A program made the position numbers and the translations under genes. 64,000 bases of DNA from assembly GCF_900100115.1 (NCBI RefSeq), contig NZ_FNKL01000001.1, positions 930,001-994,000 on the forward strand, read 5' to 3'. This DNA is from Chryseobacterium soldanellicola. Its GTDB lineage: Bacteria; Bacteroidota; Bacteroidia; Flavobacteriales; Weeksellaceae. Below the pieces are notes generated by a model that saw only the letters and a program-made list of their open reading frames with translations, was not told the origin of the DNA and searched no databases. Shown here piece after piece: positions 35,170 to 44,713 of this stretch. Each line of letters begins with the position of its first letter. Position 1 is the first letter of the stretch.

Positions 35170-36192
35170 ATGAAAACTTCAACTTTTATTAAAAATTTAA
35201 AATCATATTCAATCTTTTCAATCATCTTGTTAAGTCTTCTTTCTTTCAAAGCCAATGATAAAACAATCGTGGTTTCGAAAGACGGAAAAGGCAACTTCAC
35301 GACAGTACAACAAGCCATTGATGCCGTTGAAAATGGTTCTTCGACGAGAACAAAAATTTTAATTAAAGCCGGACTTTACAAAGAAAAAATTACTATTCCA
35401 GATGTAAAAGGATCGATTTTGCTGGAAGGGGAAAATCCTGAAAATACAATCATCACCTATAACGATTTTGCATCAAAAAAGAATTTGGAAGGAAAAGATA
35501 TTGGAACAACAGGCTCTTCAACGATTTTTATTCACTCAAATGATTTTACGGCGAAAAATATTTCATTTGAAAACAGTTCAGGAAAAGTCGGACAAGCCGT
35601 TGCTGTTTTAACTTCAGGCGACAGAATCGCTTTTGAAAACTGCCGGTTTTTGGGAAATCAGGACACGCTGTATTTAAAAGGTGTTCAGGATTCACCCGAC
35701 AAAACAAAATCTTCAAGAAACTACTTTAAAAACTGCTACATCGAAGGCACAACCGATTATATTTTCGGAGCCGGAACCGCCGTTTTTGAAGACTGTACCA
35801 TTTATTCCAAAGAAACGGCAAGTTATGTGACGGCCGCCTCTACTCCACAGGAAAGCGAGTTCGGATTTGTTTTTATCAACTCTAAAATTATCGGAAATGC
35901 TACAGAAAATTCCGTCTATTTAGGAAGACCGTGGAGACCTTTTGCAAAAACCGTTTATATCGATTGTGAAATCAATTCCACCATAAAACCTGAAGGTTGG
36001 CATAATTGGAGTAAACCTGATGCAGAACAAACAACGTTCTATGCAGAATTTAATTCCAAAGGAACAGGAGCAAATGCTTCAAAAAGAGTTTCCTGGTCAC
36101 ATCAATTATCCAAAGAAGAAAGAAAAAAATACACTACAGACAATATTTTAAAAGGAAAAGACAACTGGAATCCGAAAAAAAGTTTAAAATAA
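35170..36192 (+). CDS. Pectinesterase, CE8 family (first copy)
   Basis: 340 residues, with an N-terminal membrane-targeting segment (residues ~12-28, SYSIFSIILLSLLSF). The right-handed beta-helix of CE8 is marked by 'GKGNFTTVQQAID', 'GQAVAV', 'GNQDTLYL' (acid Asp ~164), 'TTDYIFGAG' (nucleophile Asp ~196) and 'LGRPWRPFAKTVY' (substrate Arg ~252). It removes methyl groups from homogalacturonan, opening it for the pectate lyases and polygalacturonase nearby. Confidence 0.92.
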   Translation: MKTSTFIKNLKSYSIFSIILLSLLSFKANDKTIVVSKDGKGNFTTVQQAIDAVENGSSTRTKILIKAGLYKEKITIPDVKGSILLEGENPENTIITYNDFASKKNLEGKDIGTTGSSTIFIHSNDFTAKNISFENSSGKVGQAVAVLTSGDRIAFENCRFLGNQDTLYLKGVQDSPDKTKSSRNYFKNCYIEGTTDYIFGAGTAVFEDCTIYSKETASYVTAASTPQESEFGFVFINSKIIGNATENSVYLGRPWRPFAKTVYIDCEINSTIKPEGWHNWSKPDAEQTTFYAEFNSKGTGANASKRVSWSHQLSKEERKKYTTDNILKGKDNWNPKKSLK

Positions 36193-36232
36193 TTTTTAAA
36201 ATTAAAAATCAGCATTAAAAGAATTTTCAGTC

Positions 36233-37648
36233 ATGAAAAAACACTTCACAAAATTATTGACGATAGGGATTATATGCGGAATTTCAATTTTTGCTGAAGC
36301 TCAAAATATTATTAGTTTTCCCGGCGCAGAAGGTTTTGGAAGATATACAACCGGCGGTCGTGGCGGAAAGGTTTATTTTGTAACGAAATTGACAGACGAC
36401 GGTTCAGAAGGTACTTTAAGATATGCATTAAACCAAAAAGGACCGAGATATATTGCTTTTAAAACAAGCGGAACGATTTATCTTGAATCTCCGTTAAAAA
36501 TAAAAGAAGGTGATGTCACCATTGCCGGACAGACCGCTCCCGGAGACGGAATTACAATCGCCAACTACGAAACTTTTGTAGGCGCCAATAATGTCATCAT
36601 CCGATACATGAGATTTCGGATGGGGGATCAGAAAAAGTATGAAGGTGATGCTTTTGGAGCAAGATTTATGAAAAATTTAATCGTAGATCATTGCTCGATG
36701 AGCTGGTCAACGGACGAGACAGTTTCCATTTATGTCAACGAAAATACAACCCTTCAATGGTGCGTGATCGCAGAAAGCCTGAGAAACTCTTTTCATCAGA
36801 AAGGTCCACACGGATACGGCGGAATTGCAGGCGGAAAATTTGCCTCTTTTCATCATAATATTTATGCTCATCACGATAGTAGAAATCCGCGATTAGGAGA
36901 ATATGCAGGAAGCAAATTTGCTCTGACCGACCTTACCGATTTCAGAAATAATGTCATTTACAATTGGGGACACAACAATGTGTACGGCGGTGAAGGAATG
37001 AATGTGAATATCGTCAACAATTACTATAAACCCGGCCCTGCAACGATGACAAAACAACGAATTGTTGCCATCGATAAAAACGAAAAACCCGAAACCGAAG
37101 TCTATAACATTTGGGGGAAATATTACATCAACGGAAATGTTGTGGAAGGTAATTCTGAAGTCACAAAAGACAATTGGACGGAAGGTGTTTTTGGTCAGAT
37201 GAAGCCATCTTATAATCTCACGGAAAAAGATAAAAATGCTATAAAAATCAATCAGCCGCACGATATTCAGAATAATGTAAAAACGCAGTCTGCAAAAGAA
37301 GCTTATGAGAAAATTTTACAGATCGGAGGTGCAAGTTTGGTAAGAGATGCAGTGGATTTACATGTTTTGAAAGATGTAAAAAATGGAAGTTTCACGTACA
37401 AAGGTTCAAAAGGAAGCAAAAACGGAATCATCGATTCTCAAAAAGATGTCGGCGGATTTCCAGACCTGAAACAAGGGGAACCTTTACCCGATTCAGATAA
37501 CGATGGAATGCCCGATGAATGGGAAATTAAAAATAAATTAAACCCACAATTGTCCAATGCAAATGGACATGATTTAGATAAAAACTACGACAATATCGAA
37601 GTTTATTTTAATGATATTGTTAAAAAAATAACAGAAGGACAAGGTTAA
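36233..37648 (+). CDS. Pectate lyase, PL1 family
   Basis: 471 residues with a signal peptide (~1-23, ending AEAQ). The beta-helix begins 'FPGAEGFGRYTTGGRGG', and PL1 marks follow: 'TVAGQTAPGDG'-like 'TIAGQTAPGDGIT', 'NVIIRYMRFRMGD', 'LIVDHCSMSWSTDE' and 'NNVIYNWG'. Residues ~415-430 have a thrombospondin-type-3-like calcium loop, 'DSDNDGMPDEWE'. It cuts polygalacturonate by beta-elimination, giving unsaturated ends that later enter through GH105 and KdgF. Confidence 0.88.
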   Translation: MKKHFTKLLTIGIICGISIFAEAQNIISFPGAEGFGRYTTGGRGGKVYFVTKLTDDGSEGTLRYALNQKGPRYIAFKTSGTIYLESPLKIKEGDVTIAGQTAPGDGITIANYETFVGANNVIIRYMRFRMGDQKKYEGDAFGARFMKNLIVDHCSMSWSTDETVSIYVNENTTLQWCVIAESLRNSFHQKGPHGYGGIAGGKFASFHHNIYAHHDSRNPRLGEYAGSKFALTDLTDFRNNVIYNWGHNNVYGGEGMNVNIVNNYYKPGPATMTKQRIVAIDKNEKPETEVYNIWGKYYINGNVVEGNSEVTKDNWTEGVFGQMKPSYNLTEKDKNAIKINQPHDIQNNVKTQSAKEAYEKILQIGGASLVRDAVDLHVLKDVKNGSFTYKGSKGSKNGIIDSQKDVGGFPDLKQGEPLPDSDNDGMPDEWEIKNKLNPQLSNANGHDLDKNYDNIEVYFNDIVKKITEGQG

Positions 37649-37680
37649 TCAAATAAAAAATCAATTGTAAAGTTAAAAAA

Positions 37681-38934
37681 ATGAATTTCATTAATCAAAA
37701 AATAAAAGCACTGGCATTTGTCGCTCTAAGTTCAGGACTATTTTTAACCTGCGCTCAATCAAAAGTTGCAACTCAGACAAAAACTACAACATCTCAATCA
37801 GGAAAAGTAGTTCCAACCAACCTAAAATGGTCTGAAAGAATGCTCCTTTCCGAAATGCACAGATTCCCGGAAGCCTGGATGCTTGATTTCAGTAAAAGTC
37901 CAAAATGGACCTATCCGTCAGCAATTGTCTTAGACGGCGCAGAAAAAGTATATGCCAAAACAGGAAAAAAAGAATATTATAACTATATCAGCGGTTTTGG
38001 TGAAGACCTGATTAAAGAAGATGGTACCATTCTTACCTACGACCTTGATAAGTATAATATTGACATGCTCAACAGCGGAAATGTTCTTCTTTACCTCTAT
38101 GAAAAAGAAAAAAAAGAGAAATATCTGAAGGCACTTCAAACTTTACGTCTGCAAATCGACGGACAGCCCAGAACCAATGAAGGATCTTTCTGGCATAAAA
38201 AAATCTATCCCAATCAGGTTTGGCTGGATGGGCTTTATATGGGAATGCCTTTCTACACGCACTATACAAAAGATTTCAGCAAAGGGGCAGATGCTCAAAA
38301 AGCATATGATGATATTGTTTTCCAGTTTGATTCTGTTCAGAAAAATCTTTTAGACAAAAAAACGGGATTGCTGTATCACGCTTGGGATGAAAGTAAAAAA
38401 GAAGCCTGGGCCAATAAAGAAACAGGACTTTCCCAAAATTTCTGGGGAAGAGCGATGGGCTGGTACGGTATGGCCATGGTAGATGTCCTGGATTATTTAC
38501 CTAAGGATCATCCGGGAAGAGCAAGATTAATTTCTTACATAAAATCTTACGCCGATGCTGTTATAAAAGTTCAGGATAAAAAATCCGGTCTTTGGTATCA
38601 GGTGTTAGACAAGCCTTTGGAAAAAGGTAATTATGAAGAAGCAACAGCATCATCAATGTTTGTGTATACCATCATTAAATCGGTTAACGAAGGGTATCTT
38701 CCAACATCATACAAAACTGCTGCAAAAAAAGGATATGACGGAATTATCAAAAATTTAATCACTGTTGATGAAAATGGTGTCGTGAATTTAAATAAATGCT
38801 GTGCTGTAGCCGGATTAGGAGGAAAACCTTACAGAGATGGTTCTTACGAATATTATGTAAATGAAGAAATCCGTTCCAACGACGGAAAAGGGACGGGACC
38901 GTTTATTCTGGCAAGTTTAGAATTTGAAAAATAA
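37681..38934 (+). CDS. Unsaturated rhamnogalacturonyl hydrolase, GH105 family
   Basis: 417 residues; a lipobox-like end at Cys24 (FLTC) suggests a lipoprotein. Alpha/alpha-barrel enzyme of the YteR/RhiN type: 'YDLDKYNIDMLNSGNVLLYL', 'EGSFWHKKIYPNQVWLDGLY' (catalytic Asp in WLDG), 'GLLYHAWDESKK' and 'FWGRAMGWYGMA'. It frees the unsaturated galacturonate from the ends left by lyases. The product needs KdgF and KduI, both in this window. Confidence 0.9.
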   Translation: MNFINQKIKALAFVALSSGLFLTCAQSKVATQTKTTTSQSGKVVPTNLKWSERMLLSEMHRFPEAWMLDFSKSPKWTYPSAIVLDGAEKVYAKTGKKEYYNYISGFGEDLIKEDGTILTYDLDKYNIDMLNSGNVLLYLYEKEKKEKYLKALQTLRLQIDGQPRTNEGSFWHKKIYPNQVWLDGLYMGMPFYTHYTKDFSKGADAQKAYDDIVFQFDSVQKNLLDKKTGLLYHAWDESKKEAWANKETGLSQNFWGRAMGWYGMAMVDVLDYLPKDHPGRARLISYIKSYADAVIKVQDKKSGLWYQVLDKPLEKGNYEEATASSMFVYTIIKSVNEGYLPTSYKTAAKKGYDGIIKNLITVDENGVVNLNKCCAVAGLGGKPYRDGSYEYYVNEEIRSNDGKGTGPFILASLEFEK

Positions 38935-39135
38935 GATACAAAGCTGTCATTCAGAACAAAGCGAAAGCAGAGTGCAAAATCTATAAAAGCATAATAGATT
39001 TTTACTTTCGTCGAAATGACAATGCAATCAACATTCACCCTTTGCTGAGTGAAACGCCTTTGCGAACGAAAAATATTTTCAAACATTTCAAAAAAACTTG
39101 CGCCCTTTGCGCTAAAAACAAATGAATCTGGATTT
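38935..39135. repeat. Intergenic repeats before the GH43 gene
   Basis: Contains an inverted pair TGTCATT (38945-38951) and AATGACA (39015-39021) with inner arms around AAAATCTAT/ATAGATTTTT, of the TGTCATTC family. A second element from about 39042 to 39082 contains CGCCTTTGCGAACGAAAAAT and is the inverted counterpart of the one at 22701-22719. Confidence 0.6.
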
Positions 39136-40776
39136 ATGAAGAAACAAATTTTAAACATAGCAACCATCACATTATTTTTAGTTGCTTCAACATATCTCAA
39201 CGCACAGGAAAAAAACTATGTTTCCGATGTCTGGACTGCAGATCAGGGGAAAAATTACAGAAATCCTGTTTTATATGCAGATTATTCCGATCCCGACGCA
39301 ATTCGTGTGGGTGATGATTATTATATGACGGCTTCAAGTTTTAATGAAGCTCCGGGTTTGCCCATCCTTCATTCAAAAGATATGGTTAACTGGAAATTAG
39401 TGAATTATGCACTTCCTGACGTTCTTCCAAGCGAACATTTTTCCACTCCAAAAAGAGGTGACGGGGTTTGGGCACCAAGCATTAGATTTCATAAAGGTGA
39501 ATTTTACATTTATTGGGGCGATCCCGATTTCGGAATTTATATGATTAAAACCAAAGATCCTCTGGGAGCTTGGGAAAAACCTGTTTTGGTCATGGAAGGA
39601 AAAGGATTGATCGACTCCTGCCCGTTTTGGGATGAAGATGGAAACGCTTATTTAGTCCATGGCTGGGCGGGAAGCCGTGCCGGAGTGAAAAGCATTTTAA
39701 GCCTAAATAAAATGAATCCTGAAGGAACAAAGGTTTTAGATAAAGGCGTTCACGTTTTTGATGGTCACGATGCTCATCCAACCGTTGAAGGTCCCAAAAT
39801 GTATAAAAGAAACGGTTATTACTATATTTTTGCCCCTGCTGGCGGAGTGGCCACAGGTTGGCAATTGGTTTTAAGATCAAAAAACATTTACGGTCCTTAC
39901 GAAGAAAAGGTTGTGTTGGAACAGGGTGCCACAAAAATCAACGGACCTCATCAGGGAGCTTGGGTAGATACGCCTTCAGGTGAAGATTGGTTTTACCATT
40001 TTCAGGATGTGGATACGGGTGGAAGAATCGTTCACCTACAGCCTATGAAGTGGGAAAAAGACTGGCCTGTCATCGGAATAGACAATAATAAAAACGGAAT
40101 TGGTGAACCGGTTTTAACCTATAAAAAACCAAACGTCGGACAATCCTACCCTATCGTTACTCCGCCGGAAACAGATGAATTTGATGGTGAAAAATTAGGA
40201 ATCCAATGGCAATGGAGTGCGAATGAAAATATCGTCTGGTCATCCAAACTTCCCGGACAGAAGTTTTTGCGATTATTCTCGATGAAAGTTCCCGAAGGTG
40301 AAAAAAATCTATGGAACGTTCCGAATCTGTTAACTCAAAAATTTCCGGCTCCGAATTTTGCAGCATCAACGAAAGTTAAATTAACGCCCGAAGATGCCAA
40401 AGAAGGAAAAACCGCAGGATTATTAATAATGGGATTAGATCATGAATCCATTGTAATCACCAATAAACCCGACGGATATTATTTACAACTAAGAAGAGCT
40501 GAAAAAGCAGATAAAGGCGGTGAGGAAAAAGTTTTATTTGAAACAAAATTAAAAGGAAATGAAGCCTATTTAAAAGTAAATGTAAATGAACCGAACGGCT
40601 TGTGCCAGTTCAGTTACAGTGAAAACGGAAAAAATTTCACAAAAGTAGGCGACATTTTTCAGTCAAAACCAGGAAAATGGATCGGAGCTAAAGTTGGTTT
40701 ATACAGCATAAGTACAAACAAAGCACCTCGCGGAGGATATGCCGATTTTGAATGGTTTAGGATTACTAAAAATTAG
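39136..40776 (+). CDS. Glycoside hydrolase family 43 protein with a C-terminal beta-sandwich
   Basis: 546 residues from the ATG at 39136, where a signal peptide begins (MKKQILNIATITLFLVAS, cleavage near NAQ). An upstream in-frame ATG at 39049 lies inside a repeat and is not used. The five-bladed propeller shows the GH43 acids: Asp in 'YSDPDAIRVGDDYYM', Asp in 'GLIDSCPFWDEDG' and Glu in 'TVEGPKMYKRNG'. Residues ~360-545 resemble the GH43 C2 domain of the xylosidase type. Side chains of pectin (arabinose, galactose or xylose units) are the likely substrate; the exact sugar is not decided. Confidence 0.85.
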   Translation: MKKQILNIATITLFLVASTYLNAQEKNYVSDVWTADQGKNYRNPVLYADYSDPDAIRVGDDYYMTASSFNEAPGLPILHSKDMVNWKLVNYALPDVLPSEHFSTPKRGDGVWAPSIRFHKGEFYIYWGDPDFGIYMIKTKDPLGAWEKPVLVMEGKGLIDSCPFWDEDGNAYLVHGWAGSRAGVKSILSLNKMNPEGTKVLDKGVHVFDGHDAHPTVEGPKMYKRNGYYYIFAPAGGVATGWQLVLRSKNIYGPYEEKVVLEQGATKINGPHQGAWVDTPSGEDWFYHFQDVDTGGRIVHLQPMKWEKDWPVIGIDNNKNGIGEPVLTYKKPNVGQSYPIVTPPETDEFDGEKLGIQWQWSANENIVWSSKLPGQKFLRLFSMKVPEGEKNLWNVPNLLTQKFPAPNFAASTKVKLTPEDAKEGKTAGLLIMGLDHESIVITNKPDGYYLQLRRAEKADKGGEEKVLFETKLKGNEAYLKVNVNEPNGLCQFSYSENGKNFTKVGDIFQSKPGKWIGAKVGLYSISTNKAPRGGYADFEWFRITKN

Positions 40777-40961
40777 AGTCGGTAAATTAAAAGACGCAAA
40801 GAAAATGTAAAGGTATATGCATTAACTCAATAAAATTTAATACTTCAAAATTCACTGAAAAGCTATGTCATACTGAGCTTGTCGAAGTGTTCTTGCGCCT
40901 TAAAACATAATTAAGATTAAAAACTTTGCGTCTTTGCGATTACCAACAAGATATATTAGTC
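40777..40961. repeat. Nested intergenic repeats before the first CE12-like esterase
   Basis: A perfect 11-base inverted pair AAGACGCAAAG (40791-40801) and CTTTGCGTCTT (40924-40934) encloses a single arm of the other family, TGTCATACTGAGCTTGTCGA, at 40866-40887. So a copy of one repeat lies inside another. Confidence 0.65.
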
Positions 40962-41804
40962 ATGAAAAGAAAATTTAAGATAGTTTCATTTTTATTTGTT
41001 GTTTTGCTGTTGTCTGCATGCCAATCACAAAACAATGCCCAAAAGGCAGCGGCAAAACACAATAAAAAAGTTACTCATATTTATCTCATCGGAGACTCCA
41101 CAATGGCAGATTATACGGGAGATTACGAACCGGGAAAAGATTATATGAAAGTCCGTTACCCGATTACCGGTTGGGGACAGGTTTTCCAGCCCTATTTTTC
41201 AAAAGACAGTCTGGTTTCTCTGAAACCTTTTATTACAACAGATTCTGTCGCTGTTATTGACAGAGCACATGGCGGAAGAAGTACTAGAACGTTTTTCCAG
41301 GAAGGAAGATGGAGATATGTGTATGAACATTTGCAGCCAAACGATTATGTGATCATGCAGTTTGGTCACAATGACGGCTCTGAAAAGCATACAGAACGAT
41401 ACGTAAATATTGAAGGATATAAAGAATTTTTAAGATTATTTGTAACTCAAACAAGACAAAAAGGAGGAAATCCTGTTATTTTAACACCCGTTGCCCGAAA
41501 CTTTCCCTGGAAAGACGGAAAATTAGAAAATGTACACGGAGAATATGCTCAGGCTCCGATTGATATCGCCAAAGAAATGAATGTTCCTTATATAGATTTA
41601 AATAAATTATCAATGGAATATTTTACAAAAAAAGGACAGGATTTTACAACAAACCATTATTTCATGAATCTTCCGGAGAATGTTTATGAAGCCTATCCGA
41701 AAGGGCAAAAAGACAACACGCATTTTCAGCCGGAAGGTGCAAAAGTAGTAGCGTCCATTGTTTATCAGGAATTTAAAAAAGTAATTAAAACTCAAAAAAA
41801 ATAA
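40962..41804 (+). CDS. Rhamnogalacturonan acetylesterase-like SGNH lipoprotein (CE12, copy 1)
   Basis: 280 residues from the ATG at 40962; an in-frame ATG 36 bases earlier lies inside the repeat. Lipobox ends at Cys20 (LLSAC). SGNH blocks: 'LIGDSTMADY' (nucleophile Ser), 'HGGRSTRTF' (Gly), 'QFGHNDGS' (Asn) and 'DNTHFQPEGA' (Asp-X-X-His). It should take acetyl groups off rhamnogalacturonan so that lyases and hydrolases can work. Its stop is 1 base before the GH28 start. Confidence 0.87.
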   Translation: MKRKFKIVSFLFVVLLLSACQSQNNAQKAAAKHNKKVTHIYLIGDSTMADYTGDYEPGKDYMKVRYPITGWGQVFQPYFSKDSLVSLKPFITTDSVAVIDRAHGGRSTRTFFQEGRWRYVYEHLQPNDYVIMQFGHNDGSEKHTERYVNIEGYKEFLRLFVTQTRQKGGNPVILTPVARNFPWKDGKLENVHGEYAQAPIDIAKEMNVPYIDLNKLSMEYFTKKGQDFTTNHYFMNLPENVYEAYPKGQKDNTHFQPEGAKVVASIVYQEFKKVIKTQKK

Positions 41805-41805
41805 A

Positions 41806-43473
41806 ATGAAGAAGTCTCTCAAAGTTATCGGTTTAGTAGCCGCAATGATGTTTTCAGGGCAAATTTATGCTCAGAATCTGGATATTTATAAAAATATTGA
41901 GTTTAAAATGCCTCAGGTTGCAGAAACTTCATTTGCAGCCAACACGGTTTCCATCACACAATACGGCGGCGTTGCAGGCGGAAATGTAAAAAATACGGAA
42001 GCTTTCAAAAAAGCTATCGAAGATTTAAATAAAAAAGGTGGCGGAAAATTAGTCGTTCCAAGAGGAATGTGGCTGACAGGTCCTATCGAATTAAAAAGCA
42101 ATATCAATCTTCACGTAGAAGAAGGTGCTTTCATTATTTTCAGTAAAGATAAAGCAGATTATCCTTTGGTTGATGTAAGTTTTGAAGGACTAAATACCAT
42201 CCGTTGCCAGTCTCCAATTTCAGCAAGAAATGTAACCAATATCGCCATCACAGGAAAAGGAGTAATTGATGGAAGCGGTGATGCGTGGAGAGCCATTAAA
42301 AAAAGCAAAGTTTCAGAATCTGAATGGAAAAATATCGTAAAATCCGGCGGAATTTTATCTGCGGACGGAAAGAACTGGTATCCTTCAGAAAGTTATAAAA
42401 AAGGATTTGAAAGCAGTTCAAGCTTCAATGTTCCTGATAAAATTTCTAAAGAAGAACTAACAACGGTTAAAGATTTTCTTCGTCCGGTAATGGTAAGTTT
42501 AGTCGGTTGTGATAAAGTGCTGTTAGACGGACCCACTTTCCAGAATTCTCCGGCATGGAACCTTCATCCATTAATGTGTACAAACGTTATTTTAAGAAAT
42601 CTTACGGTAAGAAATCCATGGTTTTCACAAAACGGAGACGGTGTAGATTTGGAATCATGTAAAAATGTTTTGATTTATGATAATACGTTTGATGTTGGTG
42701 ACGATGCAATCTGCATTAAATCAGGAAAAGATAAAGACGGAAGAAAAAGAGGGATGCCAACTGAAAATGTTATCATTAAAAACAATGTCGTATACCACGG
42801 TCACGGAGGTTTTGTGATCGGAAGTGAAATGTCCGGCGGAGCGAGAAATATCCATGTTTCCGACTGTACCTTCATCGGAACAGATATTGGTCTACGTTTC
42901 AAAACAACCCGCGGAAGAGGTGGAATTGTTGAAAATATTTACATCAAAAATATTGATATGATTAATATTCCAACTCAGGTTATTGGCTTTAATATGTTCT
43001 ATGAAGGATCTTCTCCGGTATTGGAGGACGGGCAGAAAAAAGAAGGTAACAAAGCGCCGGAAAAAGTCTATCCTGTTACAGAAGAAACACCGGTTTTCAG
43101 AAATATTTTCTTTAAAAACATCAATGCTGTTAATTCTGATGAAGCCATTACGTTATTCGGTTTAGCTGAAATGAATCTTAAAAATATTGTGATTGAAGAT
43201 TCTCAGTTTGATACGAAAAAAGCTCTGACAGTCGTAGATGCAGACGGCATTCAATTGAAAAATGTAAAACTGAAATATTCAGAAGGAACAGGAGCAACCA
43301 TCTACAACAGTAAAAATATCAATCTTTCAACAGTGAAGTTTGAATCTGCCAATAAGCCTGTTGTGAAAGTTTTAGGAAATAAAACAGGAAATGTTCTGTT
43401 GCCGAAAGAAGTAACATCCGATAAAAATTTACTATATATCGGAACGGATGTAGCAAAAAATGCAGTTAAATAA
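41806..43473 (+). CDS. Polygalacturonase-like glycoside hydrolase, GH28 family
   Basis: 555 residues with a signal peptide (~1-22, ending IYAQN). GH28 marks in order: 'QNSPAWNLHPL', 'NGDGVDLESCKNV', 'VGDDAICIKSGKD' (the catalytic Asp set), 'GHGGFVIGSEMSGG' (His) and 'RFKTTRGRGG'. It hydrolyses galacturonan or rhamnogalacturonan backbones; exo action is likely, given the extra loops, but not shown. Confidence 0.9.
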   Translation: MKKSLKVIGLVAAMMFSGQIYAQNLDIYKNIEFKMPQVAETSFAANTVSITQYGGVAGGNVKNTEAFKKAIEDLNKKGGGKLVVPRGMWLTGPIELKSNINLHVEEGAFIIFSKDKADYPLVDVSFEGLNTIRCQSPISARNVTNIAITGKGVIDGSGDAWRAIKKSKVSESEWKNIVKSGGILSADGKNWYPSESYKKGFESSSSFNVPDKISKEELTTVKDFLRPVMVSLVGCDKVLLDGPTFQNSPAWNLHPLMCTNVILRNLTVRNPWFSQNGDGVDLESCKNVLIYDNTFDVGDDAICIKSGKDKDGRKRGMPTENVIIKNNVVYHGHGGFVIGSEMSGGARNIHVSDCTFIGTDIGLRFKTTRGRGGIVENIYIKNIDMINIPTQVIGFNMFYEGSSPVLEDGQKKEGNKAPEKVYPVTEETPVFRNIFFKNINAVNSDEAITLFGLAEMNLKNIVIEDSQFDTKKALTVVDADGIQLKNVKLKYSEGTGATIYNSKNINLSTVKFESANKPVVKVLGNKTGNVLLPKEVTSDKNLLYIGTDVAKNAVK

Positions 43474-43516
43474 TTGGAGTAGCAAAGATTTAAACACCTT
43501 TTTAACACGTAAAACA

Positions 43517-43543
43517 CTTCGACAGGCTCAGTGTGACATCTCT
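43517..43543. repeat. Single arm of the CTTCGACA...GCTCAG repeat family
   Basis: CTTCGACAGGCTCAGTGTGA begins at 43517 and runs on into CATCTCTAATAC, matching the inner flank of the complete copies at 45687 and 51824 in reverse complement. The second arm is missing. Confidence 0.6.
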
Positions 43544-43620
43544 AATACTAAATGCTCTTATCTGCGACTTTGTGATTCCAACAAGAATAAAAAACAACAT
43601 TAAAAAAATTCCATAAGCGA

Positions 43621-44529
43621 ATGAATTTTAACAGAAAACTTACTTATATTTCTATTTTTTGGATAGGGACATCAGCATTCGGTCAAAGCACAAAACCGAA
43701 TGCTACTCCCTACACCAATGAAGCGACGTACGAAAAATTAAAGAAAAAAAATCCTTTTATCACTCCTATTGACCGACCGGCTCCGCATAATATCAAAATT
43801 GATAAAAATGTAGAATATGCCAACATCAATGGGATTTCTTTAAAAGCCGATGTCTATTATCCTTCAGATCAGTCAAAAAAATATCCGGGAATCGCAATGG
43901 TTCACGGTGGCGGTTGGATTTCGGGGAGTAAAGAGAATGAAAAATTCATGGCGATGGAGCTGGCTTCGAAAGGCTATACTGTAATTGCAATCGGTTATCG
44001 ATTGGCTGATGTAGCAAAGTATCCTGCCGGAGTTGAAGATATTGAAACAGGCATCCAATGGCTAAAGAAGAATCACGCGAAATATTCTTTAGATAAAAAG
44101 AAAATGGCAGTTTTGGGTGAATCTGCCGGAGCGCAGATAGCCACTTTGGTTGGGGTAAAGTCAAAGAATAAAATTAATGCAATTGTTAATATTGACGGAA
44201 TTGTTTCGTTTATTCATCCGGAAGCTGAAGAAAGCACTTATGCTTCATATTGGCTTGGTGGCGACAGAAATGTTAATTTAAAAAACTGGACTGTAGCCTC
44301 ACCTTTGGAATATGTGGATAAAAACACACCTCCTACTCTTTTCATTAACAGTTCGCAACCCCGTTTTCATGCTGGAAGAGACGATATGATGAAAAAATTG
44401 AAAAGCTATAATATCCCGACTGAGTTTCATGAAATCAAAGATACACCACATTCATTCTGGTCGGCAGAGCCTTGGTTTACAGAAACATTAAATTTGACAG
44501 TTAATTTTTTAGATAAAGTTTTAAAATAA
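43621..44529 (+). CDS. Secreted alpha/beta-hydrolase esterase
   Basis: 302 residues with a signal peptide (~1-21, ending AFGQ). The fold is of the esterase/lipase type with the oxyanion motif 'MVHGGGWISGSKEN', nucleophile elbow 'LGESAGAQIA', an acid region 'FHAGRDD' and His in 'TPHSFW'. It resembles the BD-FAE type esterases of polysaccharide loci. Removal of acetyl or other ester groups from pectin is inferred from position only. Confidence 0.8.
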   Translation: MNFNRKLTYISIFWIGTSAFGQSTKPNATPYTNEATYEKLKKKNPFITPIDRPAPHNIKIDKNVEYANINGISLKADVYYPSDQSKKYPGIAMVHGGGWISGSKENEKFMAMELASKGYTVIAIGYRLADVAKYPAGVEDIETGIQWLKKNHAKYSLDKKKMAVLGESAGAQIATLVGVKSKNKINAIVNIDGIVSFIHPEAEESTYASYWLGGDRNVNLKNWTVASPLEYVDKNTPPTLFINSSQPRFHAGRDDMMKKLKSYNIPTEFHEIKDTPHSFWSAEPWFTETLNLTVNFLDKVLK

Positions 44530-44537
44530 TAATTTTA

Positions 44538-44693
44538 AACGCAAAGATTTATAAAAAAAGCATTAAACCTTAAGGAGCAAAGATGAATCAACAAGTTGAT
44601 TTGATTAATTTATCGTCAAAGCTTCGCGAAGCAAATTTTATTTGCCTTTGCTTTCTAAAAATTATAAGCTTCATTAAAATAAATCTTTGCGTT
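44538..44693. repeat. Inverted repeat of the AACGCAAAG family
   Basis: Perfect 15-base arms: AACGCAAAGATTTAT (44538-44552) and ATAAATCTTTGCGTT (44679-44693), 126 bases apart. The inside has no open frame of note. Confidence 0.7.
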
Positions 44694-44713
44694 AAAAAAT
44701 AATAAATCAGTTT

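Noticed and set aside
39049..39135. N-terminal extension of the GH43 protein
   Set aside because: It lies in an intergenic repeat; the signal peptide begins at 39136.
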